Shown here in pieces: positions 31,640-40,201 of a DNA stretch of 64,000 nucleotides. Source of the DNA: Liolophura sinensis (lineage: Eukaryota > Mollusca > Polyplacophora > Chitonida > Chitonidae); the NCBI RefSeq assembly GCF_032854445.1, contig NW_027017965.1, positions 186,001 through 250,000 of the forward strand, in the 5' to 3' direction. Both the position numbers and the translations under genes were made by a program. The notes beneath the pieces are model-generated. The model searched no databases, had not been told where the DNA came from, and saw nothing but the letters and a program-made list of their open reading frames with translations. The stretch's first letter is position 1. Every line of letters begins with the position of its first letter.

Positions 31640-34600
31640 TCAGCAGCGATAGTACTTTAGTGGCGCTGCCACCAGAAGACACAATATATATGTACACACA
31701 CCTAATGACTCCTCGTCGTCATATGAGTGGAAAATTGCTAAGTACGACATTGAACCCCAAGCATACATGCATACAACTGTAAATAATGGAACTTTTCAAG
31801 AAAACTTGAGGTATACAAGCAAAGCCATATGACTGGTGTTCAAAGCCGTATCCAATATTATGCACGTACAAAATGTGTTGACAAGGACTACAGTATTCAC
31901 CTAAAATTTGACGCCTTGCATGGACAGAAAAGAATTTGTTGTTTTACTCGCATCTAAAGACTTTTCTGGCAACTACACGGAATTAATGCAAGATTTGGCG
32001 TCAGGCTGACATAAACCCAAAAATCACGAGAAAATCCTGTGTCCGAGTACGACTGTATGAAAGTGCCCTCATACATACCCTCGAATATATCGACTTACAT
32101 AGCTTTCTCAGAAAGCTTTTTTCTCTGTGTTAAGAGTCTACTGAAAATTATAATCTTTAAAAGTTCTGTTCATTTCTTGCTACTTAAGATTGCTTAGTTA
32201 TCCCGGCCTCTGCAATCAATGCATTGTATGATTGGTCAGGTGCTGTGTCAGGCAGAACAAAGAATGCTGATATTGAGACTGGTGTTCTGTAGGGACACGT
32301 GAAGTTCATTAAATTAATGTTTAAAGGACTAAGAAATTTATGGGTAACGGCTGTGCCATGCAGTAGACTGATTGACATTGTGGAAGTAATTTGGTACCAA
32401 AATCAATTTCATATTACCCAAGAGAAGGTCGAAATATTTATGAAAACCTTTCTCCAACGTAAAATTGGATCAAACTGAAACATATTTATGACATTTAAAT
32501 CAAAGCCAATTGTACTCCAGTTTTGACTGCGCACATAAATACACATACATGACCGATAAAATATTTCTAAAACTTAACTATATTCCTCTCATCAGCTTTC
32601 ATTTCCTATTTATTCAATGCAGTCTTAAACTTAAATTTGACCTAAAGTATATTTACAAGTTCCAAAACATTTTCAAATCGATGACACAATACTGCAATGC
32701 GATACTAGTATCGATCCATCTCTTCGCAGTATCTTTTCATCGCTTCGCACTACTAGTATCTTGCCATCGCTTCGCGGAATCACTCCTTCGCTTCGCACTT
32801 CCTGTCATCCCTTCGTTCCATTTTCGGTCGAGAAAACTTGGGCGCAGTTTCACAAAGATGTCGCACATGTAAGATAATAGCACATATAGAACAATGGTAC
32901 CGTAATAGTGACGTACGAAATATCTTACGACAATGATTGTTTCTTACCAGCGTCAGACCTACATCAGTTTCTGCCCCAGCAGATAAGTACAACCCATTAT
33001 ACTCAGGTAGTACCATTTGCCCAGGTTGGCCGACCACCAGCCGGGCACCATAACCACTGGTCAAGCCCGGGATGTACTCCGCATTCTCCAAATATAGGAT
33101 TAACGATAGGCCTACAGACAAAACAAAAAACAAAAAAAAAAACATTGCAATGATTGTTCTTCCTTACATATACCTCATCAGCGCAATAAGAGTTTCATGT
33201 TTCCACATCTCACACAGTATAGGCCTTACCTCTCAAATGTTTCAAATCATTAACCGAAAAAGAAATGTAATAACGGTCAGAAAAAGAAACTCCAATGTGG
33301 GACCAGAGACCCTAATGTCCCATAGGTAGCTTTACATTTAACGAAAATTTGTTATATAATATTATTTTTTTACTGGTAATTCAAAGGTGATTGTAAATGC
33401 GAGTCAATATTTTAAAGGACAATACAGTTTTAAAAAAGAAATGATGGCAATTCACATTTTAGTGATGCCGTTTGGCAGCTTGGCATAAGAATACGCCGAT
33501 TAGTGGTCGGCCTGGTATCCGTGGATACATGTACACTGTGATTAGTGGTCAGCCTGGTATTCGTGGATACATGTACAATGTGATTAGTGGTCGGCCTGGT
33601 ATCCGTGGATACATGTACAATGTGATTAGTGGTCGGCCTGGTATCCGTGGATACATGTACACTGTGATTAGTGGTCAGCCTGGTATTCGTGGATACATGT
33701 ACAATGTGATTAGTGGTCGGCCTGGTATCCGTGGATACATGTACAATGTGATTAGTGGTCGGCCTGGTATCCGTGGATACATGTACAATGTGATTAGTGG
33801 TCGGCCTGGTATCCGTGGATACATGTACAATGTGATTAGTGGTCGGCCTGGTATCCGTGGATACATGTACACTGTGATTAGTGGTCAGCCTGGTATTCGT
33901 GGATACATGTACAATGTGATTAGTGGTCGGCCTGGTATCCGTGGATACATGTACAATGTGATTAGTGGTCGGCCTGGTATCCGTGGATACATGTACACTG
34001 TGATTAGTGGTCAGCCTGGTATTCGTGGATACATGTACAATGTGATTAGTGGTCAGCCTGGTATCCGTGGATACATGTACACTGTGATTAGTGGTCAGCC
34101 TGGTATTCGTGGATACATGTACACTGTGATTAGTGGTCAGCCTGGTATTCGTGGATACATGTACAATGTGATTAGTGGTCGGCCTGGTATCCGTGGATAC
34201 ATGTACACTGTGATTAGTGGTCAGCCTGGTATTCGTGGATACATGTACAATGTGATTAGTGGTCGGCCTGGTATCCGTGGATACATGTACAATGTGATTA
34301 GTGGTCGGCCTGGTATCCGTGGATACATGTACAATGTGATTAGTGGTCGGCCTGGTATCCGTGGATACAGGTACACTGTTATTAGTAGGATCAAACCTGT
34401 AAGTTAACATACCGTTTTCGTTTCCACTACGTCGCGACGTCAGATTACTGTCAACTTCACTGTTGAAGGTGAAACAATTTCCGAACACATTGGACCGTGT
34501 AACCACAAAATGTCTAAAAAATGATAACAGGAAAAATTTCTATATATGTCTGTTTTTATTCATGGTGTGTTTTTAATCTAGTGTTTCACACCAGAGCCCT

Positions 34601-37600
34601 AGATAGCGTTTTATCGAGAGGCGCTCCGCCATGCCTCTCAGAACGTCCGCCATCCCTCTGTAAAACCGAAGTACCTAGTGCCTTGCCTAAGACGTCCTTT
34701 GTAAAGTATTTTTCCCGTATTTTAAGTTTTTTGTTGCATAAAACAACGCTATGCACTATAATTCTATCGGCAAACGATCTCGTACATACGTGTAGTTATT
34801 TTTCGCCTCCAATTCCCGAGAGTTACTTTCAAATCGGAAACCCGTTAGTTCCTGAGTGCCTGAGACATGGTTTCCGATGTTGTGGACAGGGCTGGCCCCG
34901 CAAATGTCTGCGCAAACGCTCAAACTTTGTGATCTTGGCAACCCATTGCTTCCTAAGTCGTAAATTACGCGTGTAGCGCCTTGAATGGCGATGCATTGAG
35001 TTGACAAAGTAGCATGCCGAGTTCAGCTTGGCTGTCTAGGAAGCGTCAGTCCATCCTAGAACAAAGTTTTGAAGGCAGGATGATTTCCCCTTACAAAAGT
35101 TCAGTTTAATTTCCAGGCAATATTTCAGCCTTTTAACAGGCTCCGAAAACAAGTGTTTTCAGGTGAAAGTTTGTCAAATATGCCAGTGCGCTGACTTTTA
35201 GTGCAGCTTACTGTTGAGTTCAAGATTACCGTTAAACCTTACACGATTTTGATATAGGAAATTCTTTTCAGTACAGCCACAGTGCATGACCCCTGATAAA
35301 CTAATTGCTTTATGTTTGGGGAATTTCTGCTGCTTAAGAGGGATGGCGAACCCGATTTACTTTAAAAAGTAATCGATCCTGTTTCCTTTCAATTGAAGAA
35401 AGTTGAGCACAGAAGGTAGTGAAAATAAATCTTGGAGGGCTGGAATGATAATATATGAAAGATTTTGTTGTCAGAGCAACTACTGAAATGGTGAGCTTCC
35501 AAAATCAGTTTCAATTAACATTTTGTCTATCCTGCAAGATATTTGACTGACTGACTGACTGACTGACTGACTGATTATTCTTTTACGCCATACTTATGAG
35601 TATTTCACTCATGTGACGATGGGTCAGTATTGTCAGGTGGGTGGAGGTAGCCCCCGGAAGAAACCGATGTAAACCACTGATCATTGGCAAGTCACTGACA
35701 ACTTCCCCACTTGTCTTAGAGCAGCCCTGTTTGCACAGTTCTACAAGCGTCGTCGTCCACCAAAGCCTATGAAATTAACCACTAAACTGCCTGCGGTGGA
35801 ATGAGAAAATTGGTCAGATGTGACATCTACCAAATCGGGTACAGCAGCAAGCCTTGTGATTAAGGATCCCATTTGACTATGAGGATTACAAGGCTTACTA
35901 AAATACAATATTTTAGGCCTTTTAATTTATCCTGATGTTAGATGTAAAACTATTCTTTTGACGCGACGAAAGCATTTCTGGCAATGCAAGTTTTCCGGCG
36001 GGCGGGGCCACATTTGGCTGGGACGCTCTTCCCCTATACCTTCACCAAATCCTAGATAGGGGTCTGCACACCTGTTTCTAATCTAGTGTTTCAGGCCTGT
36101 TTCCAGTCTAGTGTTTCAGATTGGTTTCTATTCTAGCGTTTCAGATGGGATTCTATTAGACCGTTGTGTTGATTGTTGTTAAGTGCCACAAAAAAAGTTT
36201 TGAAAGGTACGTTGTACAGTATAATCGTTAAAGCATAAGGTTTAGCAAATTCATTAAATGTGCCAAATACACTGTACAGAAAGGTTTCACAGCTTACAAC
36301 ATCACTCACTCTTGGCCGCACTTTAACCCGGCGTAGGAACACGAAATCAGCATGTCCTCAATCTGGTGACCAATGGCACCTTTGTTAGCGCTGAAAAAAT
36401 ACACAACAAACAATATCTAACTGTAATTAGAAGCCATAAACCGATAGTAAAACATATGTATCTGCTATCATTGCTGTGTAAATATATATGGTTGGTGAAA
36501 CCGTGTCCGAAAGAAGCTATATGTGAGCTGGAGACTTTAATGGTCAACACATTAGATGAATGGGCCAGCGAGAGCCCGGCCTCTCCATTTTATGTAATAT
36601 CATGTCTCACCAGCAGCAAATTCTGTGTTGAACATATACATGTACTTACTCATTCGTACTCAGAACTTTTTATTATACACTGCTGTCCGATTTACAAAAC
36701 TGTCGCAAACGCCAAGTGCATTTACAACGGTGATCTCTTCACGATATGTTGTCATTGGAGTTACGCCAGGCGCAGTTTGCGACTGCTTCATAAAAGAGAA
36801 TCAAGGCGTTTAAAATGCTTCTACAGCTACACAGGTAAGATTTACAAACCTGTCTTCTCCCCCGTATAAGATCTTAAACTCCTTCGTGACCTGGGATCGC
36901 GGATCCGCTTTGACAATGGGTCCCCAGTCGTAATCATCGTAGTAGTAGTACTCGCTGAAGTAATCCGTCTCATTGCTATCCCAGAAATGATGCGACCATT
37001 CGAAATTTGACTAAAAAAAAACAGAAATTGAAGTTTTACAGATTTATTTATATTTAATAAAAAATTTCAGGATTTTGTTTTTTCTCTCGGTTTAAAGACA
37101 CACCAAAAATAATTCTGGCGTATAGCAAGCACATCGCCTAAATTGCAAGCCTGTATCCCACATGGAATACAATATGGTATATTATCATATTGTATCCCAT
37201 ATTCCACTCAAGTATAATATTTAACAATGGCTTATTTGATTACGCTTATTACATACTTTCTATAGTTTATTTACTTATATATTTCACCAATATTTTACAT
37301 GCATGGTAGGCCTTATACTGAGGAGTAACTATTGTTTGTAGCCTTTTGAAATGTAAACGAGTTTGTGCCTTTATATAATTTAACAATGGTTGTACCTGTC
37401 TGTAATGTAACTGTGTGACTCTCGTGTGAATGTTTACGCAGTTACACGTTTCGTCTTCCACAAATATGACGTGCATATCTGTGGGCTACATTTGGGAAAT
37501 GTCGTCAGTAACTTGCCAAAAGTCAGTGGTTTAATCTGCCATCGTAAATTATTGAGCTAGGCAGTAGAGAGCAATCAAATAAATCAATAAATAAAGAATT

Positions 37601-40201
37601 TACCCATTAAATTAAGTAGGCATGTGTATATCATACTGAGGTACAATTTTGTCCTATAGGTAATTCAGGGGTATTGTTACATATCACTGCCTTACTGAAG
37701 TATACAATTCATAGAACAATGAGCTACAGTGGAATATGATTACGGCACGTGCTTTTAATGGAAGTACAGGTCAGCCACAAATCGACATGTGCAGAACAAT
37801 TCGGTTATATTGCATAATAGCGATGCAGCAGTGAAACATCGTATGTACATATACACTAATACAGTGTTCGCTAGCAATTTAATTGTTACTCAGTTGTTGG
37901 GTAGATATTTAGGTTCCCGGTTGTAATGGCATGTGGTAGACGTTGAAAATCATCCCACAACAACAGTTAGTATTCAAGTGAAGATTAATAGTTTCCGACA
38001 CTAATGACGTGGTTGACTGCGATAAAGGTCTACAGGGACAATCAGTATTGAAGTGAACACAACTTTCCACGGGTAATGACGCATGGTATATAGTACTAAA
38101 TGGAACGTTGCTGTGGCGCACAACAGTTAATTGGTTAATTGAATATACAGCGTACCTCACTTATACACAGAAATAAATATTTATGACCTCAGGCGTTAAA
38201 ATCTATAAGATATGAATGGGGTTTGTCAAAAAGTTTCACTAGGGATAAAGCTAGCTTGCTTCTATGTAAACACTCCCGTGGATTCATTATTTAAACGAAC
38301 AGATAATGACTGGTAAATACCCTAAATGACCAAAAATTTCGTCCATGACTAATTTGCTCATTTTTCCTAATTCTGCGAGTTTTATTGATTCTATAAAGGT
38401 GTTTTGAGGTTTGCTTGAAACATGTCATGATATTCTACTGGGAAAGTTTCAGCACCATAAATAACATTTTGTGACATTTATTTGCCTTTACAAATGCTCT
38501 TTTTGGGGACGAAATTTTAGGTCATGTGGACTAAATCACCATCAAAACTGATTTGATGCAAAAACTGACTCCAAAAACAGGTTATTACTTCAATGAGACA
38601 AGATTCCTGCTCACATATAATGTCCAGCATTTCACCTGTAATTCATTCAAACTTCATTGTGTTTTTTTCAAAACCCAAAGTACAATTGTCTTTATCCTCG
38701 AGCTGTATACAAATGTTAGCTTAGGAGATATGGGTTTAACCCGAAAGTGCATCTTGAAAGTGAACTTTCAAGGCCTATAAAAGGTATCTTTGGTCCATTT
38801 CCTTGGCACGTAAGAGTAACCGAAAAAAAATGGGCCGTACTTTAACACTCAATATCTCCGAAACCCGTTTATGTCAGCTTCTAAATATTTATGCACTCAA
38901 AAGCCATTTTGTCCTAAGTATACAGACCAAATTTTAATTCCACCCTTTAAGATTTCTGTTCATGGGTGCAAAATAAAAATAGAGTCAAAAACACATGTTC
39001 CGGACATTCAAAATGATGTTCTACCTTGTTTTACTTGAAAAGGTGATTAATTCCTTGTCCGCTGAGGAGAAAACCATCTTGATTCAGCAAAACTTGTTCC
39101 TATCTGGCAGAAGGATTTCTCTGACACTACAGCCAGACAATTTTTCCTGACGACACTTGATTGACGCGTGTCACACAGGTGCTGCGCGCGCTCTACTCAT
39201 GACACCTGACAGGTGATGCAATGTAGGTCACCGGAACGTGCGTTTTGAGGCTGCGTTTTCATTTTAACCCTGGTTTTCATTTTAACCCTGTGTACAGACT
39301 ACTCAAGCTATGACCTTGAAAACTGGTCAGTATATTAACAAAATTATGCCGTTTGAATGTCTAAAGCTTGAAAGGGTTTAAACAAAGGGTAATGGAGCAG
39401 TGCAGTAATCAATGTACGGTCCATGTTTTATGCCCACCCGATATAACGAGTATCATAAACCTTAGAGTGTGTATTTATAGTAAAAATAACATTTATCCTT
39501 AATTATAATGTATAACAATAGGCTGAAATTGTAATCATTAAATATAACATGCATCCTAAAGCTGAAAGTCTCATTATAACACGCACATTCGGGCTGAACA
39601 TGTAATTATGTGTTTTAAATAACCAAAACTATATTCAACACGGCTAACTGTATGCCATGTGTCTTAATAAAACTGTAATTGTACCTGTTACCCAGCTGTA
39701 ATCAACAAACCTGATTGCACGTCATTCTTAATTCACCTATATCACTCCAGCACTTACATCATTGCTGTTAGACGATGGGGTGTAATCAAGTCGGACAAGG
39801 AAGTCTCGTAGTTCCGAAGATACTGTATAATTTATCTGACTTCGCCTGATTGGATTGGTATTACATATGGACACCATTGGAAATTTCAGCTTGGAGAATC
39901 CCATGTAGACACCCACTCTAGTCTTGAAGCTTGTGTATTCTATAAAGTTCTTGTGAGTCATGTATATAGTGAGAGACCAGGCAGACAAAAACAGGAGGAT
40001 CCACATCACTCTGCCATGCCAACTCCGGCTGGTGGAAATATTCCCCGGTCCCACACACGATGTCTTGTCCGCAAAACGTCTAAGCACATCCCAGAAGGAA
40101 TATGGCTGTTTGGTGCGGATATGACGCCCTCGAATCTCCGTACTGGGGTCGCTTGAGGCACTTTCACCAAAATAACTCGTCGAAGTAAACTGGTTGTCCA
40201 T
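24854..40201 (-). CDS. DEG/ENaC-family sodium channel gene, 12 coding exons
   Basis: Joining exons 39758-40201, 36850-37010, 36310-36390, 34413-34513, 32948-33111, 31264-31368, 30821-30878, 29968-30043, 27529-27586, 26668-26753, 26486-26561 and 24854-25129 gives 1686 nt, a continuous frame of 561 residues plus stop. Every intron has GT/AG ends and matching phases. Family hallmarks in order are TM1 followed by FPMVSICNTNP, a finger-domain region with DMLISC, the NCFTFNS motif, an EYIPGL...GAET beta region, PYGNC, a Cys-rich part with CDCPNAC, LKVNIFYRDMNYE before TM2, and GLFLGLSVLSLFE in TM2. These trimeric channels pass sodium and are gated by peptides, protons or force; the ligand cannot be told from sequence. 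Exon 7 is the least certain. The exon-1 ATG lies directly after a splice acceptor, implying an upstream 5'UTR exon. Confidence 0.85.
25190..25410 (-). mobile_element. SINE-like repeat in intron 11
   Basis: Begins with ATTGATTGATATCTTAATTC then GGTGTTAAATGCCTTATTCA, a reversed SINE tail, followed by a diverged body. Strand and limits are approximate. Confidence 0.45.
25812..25990 (-). mobile_element. tRNA-derived SINE, inverted, in intron 11
   Basis: Reverse-oriented tail (TTTATTTAGTTATTTATCTG, then ATTGGTTTTTTACGACAAAA) and body (ATTTCACTTATACGACGGCG) match the family at 59.5 kb in opposite orientation. Confidence 0.6.
26486..26561 (-). CDS. DEG/ENaC exon 11, pre-TM2 strand
   Basis: 76 nt (1 + 25 codons). 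It encodes RNFLKVNIFYRDMNYEDIKE, then EPSYS. LxVxIYYxDMNYExIxExPxY is a strong family signature just before TM2. The acceptor is TTTTGCTTCAG and the donor is GTACGT. Confidence 0.9.
26668..26753 (-). CDS. DEG/ENaC exon 10
   Basis: 86 nt (28 codons + 2). It encodes NSLQETICKDPSQEADCNDL, then TYSDMAEK. It holds two cysteines and is a variable linker before the pre-TM2 strand. The acceptor is TTATCATTGCAG and the donor is GTAGTA. Confidence 0.85.
27190..27445 (+). mobile_element. tRNA-derived SINE in intron 9/10 region
   Basis: GGTCGCCGTGAGTTCATAAG, CCAGCTTATGCTGG and the tail TACTGCGTAAAACACCAATC followed by AAATAAAT are shared with the 59.5-kb copy. The 5' part is diverged and may include a fragment of another SINE (ACCCATAAACCTGACCGCCG). 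Confidence 0.6.
27529..27586 (-). CDS. DEG/ENaC exon 9
   Basis: 58 nt (1 + 19 codons). It encodes EQTYDMMLSSRDWPTNSYV. YxxxLSSxxWPxxxY is the conserved post-Cys-rich strand of the family. The acceptor is TTTCTGTATGCAG and the donor is GTAAGG. Confidence 0.9.
27587..29967. other. intron 8 of the channel gene, no further gene seen
   Basis: AT-rich with poly(A)/poly(T) runs (27810, 28145). It includes a dispersed repeat at 29641-29745 that recurs near 59.34 kb. Confidence 0.6.
29641..29745. repeat. dispersed repeat, partner at 59338-59440
   Basis: Both read GTTCAA(A/C)AGTGTA, then ACACGG(T/C)ATTAACTT and GGATGAGACTGG(T/C), in the same order and spacing. Confidence 0.6.
29968..30043 (-). CDS. 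DEG/ENaC exon 8, Cys-rich
   Basis: 76 nt (2 + 24 codons + 2). It encodes ACVRSLSQDYSVHENVSCDC followed by PNACW. The CxC...C spacing is the second half of the Cys-rich thumb. The acceptor is TTGTATCCACAG and the donor is GTAAGC. Confidence 0.85.
30509..30531. repeat. (TA)n microsatellite
   Basis: About 11 TA units. Confidence 0.9.
30821..30878 (-). CDS. DEG/ENaC exon 7 (start uncertain)
   Basis: The donor is strong (ATATCA followed by GTAAGT) and leaves 1 nt, matching exon 8. The encoded SCRLPFFNRTVENIS resembles the CxLxNxTxxxxC part of the thumb domain. For the 5' end I chose the acceptor AAAATCAG at 30879-30880, which gives phase 0 as exon 6 requires. An acceptor further out after GGATTCCAG (exon start about 30911) also fits the phase. 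A microexon 30821-30855 after CTCATGCAG has the better-looking acceptor but the wrong phase. Confidence 0.55.
30895..31255. mobile_element. foldback MITE with ~100-bp inverted arms
   Basis: The left arm (plus, from about 30895) and the right arm (minus, from about 31255) align through GGTCATGCTCTTTCCT, CAT(T)xGxCCCAA, an A/G-rich stretch and a perfect CACTGCGAGATTTA (30979-30992 against 31150-31163). The loop carries no coding potential. It almost exactly fills the intron between exons 6 and 7. Confidence 0.75.
31264..31368 (-). CDS. DEG/ENaC exon 6 with PYGNC motif
   Basis: 105 nt, phase 0 to 0. It encodes VNITRQGTPYGNCVSDSENR, then GAFGGFPSDNRYSRQ. RxxxPYxxC is the conserved entry to the thumb Cys-rich region; NIT is a possible glycosylation site. 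The donor GTGAGC is immediately followed by the foldback element. Confidence 0.85.
31583..31640 (+). repeat. 7-bp (TGTCTGG)n microsatellite
   Basis: Eight units with one variant TGTCTGA. Confidence 0.9.
31641..31770 (+). mobile_element. second SINE family, 3' part
   Basis: GTCGTCATATGAGTGGAAAA, TTGCTAAGTACGACATTGAA and CCCCAAGCA resemble the 45.6-kb and 22.9-kb copies. Confidence 0.5.
32700..32815. repeat. imperfect short tandem repeat (CATCGCTTCGCA-type)
   Basis: The motif (C)ATC(G/T)CTTCGCA recurs about six times, with ACTAGTATC in between. Confidence 0.6.
32830..32935. mobile_element. short MITE-like element in intron 5 (next to exon 5)
   Basis: GGGCGCAGTTTCACAAAGAT then GTCGCACATGTAA matches one arm of the palindromic element at 54649-54725. 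Confidence 0.45.
32948..33111 (-). CDS. DEG/ENaC exon 5
   Basis: 164 nt (2 + 54 codons). It encodes GLSLILYLENAEYIPGLTSG, YGARLVVGQPGQMVLPEYNG and ends near AGAETDVGLTL. The LxLxxxEYI...GxRxxxxxPGQ...P...G...GAET pattern is the palm-domain signature of invertebrate DEG/ENaC channels. The acceptor is TTTTGTCTGTAG and the donor is GTAAGA. Confidence 0.9.
33498..34379. repeat. minisatellite, 21 units of exactly 42 bp
   Basis: Each unit begins GATTAGTGGTC(G/A)GCCTGGTA and ends TACATGTACA(A/C)TGT-type; unit starts run from 33498 to 34338 at constant spacing of 42. Substitutions are few and no indels occur. It lies inside intron 4 of the channel gene. Because 42 is divisible by 3 and the unit lacks stops in some frames, long open frames appear on both strands (14-residue repeats), but these are by-products. 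Confidence 0.97.
34413..34513 (-). CDS. DEG/ENaC exon 4 with NCFTFNS motif
   Basis: 101 nt (1 + 33 codons + 1). It encodes HFVVTRSNVFGNCFTFNSEV, then a Ser/Asn-rich tail. GNCFTFNS corresponds to the conserved GxCYTFN element of the palm/beta-ball. The donor GTATGT leads into the intron that carries the 42-bp minisatellite. Reading through the donor produces a long artificial frame. Confidence 0.9.
35543..35574. repeat. (GACT)n microsatellite
   Basis: About 7-8 units of TGAC. Confidence 0.95.
35575..35780. mobile_element. SINE-like repeat in intron 3
   Basis: TTACGCCATACTTATGAGTA, then TTTCACTCATGTGACGATGG and GGAAGAAACCGATG resemble reversed SINE bodies elsewhere here. The limits are approximate. 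Confidence 0.45.
36071..36158. repeat. ~25-bp tandem repeat in intron 3
   Basis: TGTTTCTAATCTAGTGTTTC at 36073 recurs near 36098 and 36123, with a partial copy after it, all with small substitutions. Confidence 0.75.
36310..36390 (-). CDS. DEG/ENaC exon 3
   Basis: 81 nt (1 + 26 codons + 2). It encodes ANKGAIGHQIEDMLISCSYA, then GLKCGQ. The pattern DMLxSCxxxGxxC is a DEG/ENaC signature with the first finger cysteines. The acceptor is TATTTTTTCAG and the donor is GTGAGT. Confidence 0.85.
36850..37010 (-). CDS. DEG/ENaC exon 2: extracellular, acidic/aromatic
   Basis: 161 nt; it starts at a codon boundary after TTTTTTTTTAG and ends with 2 nt before GTTTGT. It encodes SNFEWSHHFWDSNETDYFSE, then a YYYYDDYD run, ending FKILYGGED. 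Such variable finger-domain exons are typical. The Tyr/Asp cluster is unusual and could bind cations. NET is a possible N-glycosylation site. Confidence 0.8.
37011..39757. other. intron 1 of the channel gene
   Basis: It holds one MITE-like inverted repeat (38323-38530) and AT-rich unique-looking sequence. I see no further exon or RNA gene. Confidence 0.6.
38323..38530. mobile_element. MITE-like inverted repeat, ~208 bp
   Basis: The ends TAAATGACCAAAAATTTCGT and, inverted, ACATGACCTAAAATTTCGTC are complementary over ~20 bp. There is no coding content. Confidence 0.6.
39758..40201 (-). CDS. DEG/ENaC exon 1: cytoplasmic N-terminus, TM1
   Basis: 148 codons, phase 0 to 0. The acceptor (TTCTTCGTTGCAG) abuts the ATG, and the donor is GTAAGT. 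Residues 43-55 (FADKTSCVGPGNI) occupy the place of the family's His-Gly gating motif, here Val-Gly. TM1 is about residues 62-82 (HGRVMWILLFLSAWSLTIYM). FPMVSICNTNP at 107-117 is the conserved post-TM1 motif. The N-terminus is Ser/Thr-rich. Confidence 0.9.

Noticed and set aside
33498-34379. Regular repeats suggesting a CRISPR-like array
   Set aside because: Units are contiguous 42-mers without unique spacers, inside an animal intron.
33430-34506. Long open frames on both strands (358 and 311 codons) through the 42-bp repeat
   Set aside because: They arise because the unit length is a multiple of three. The minus frame begins with real exon 4 and reads through a good splice donor into the intron. 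Not a separate repeat protein gene.
36366-36869. Plus-strand frame of 167 codons
   Set aside because: It is antisense to channel exons 2 and 3, whose splice signals and family motifs are convincing. It has no features of its own.
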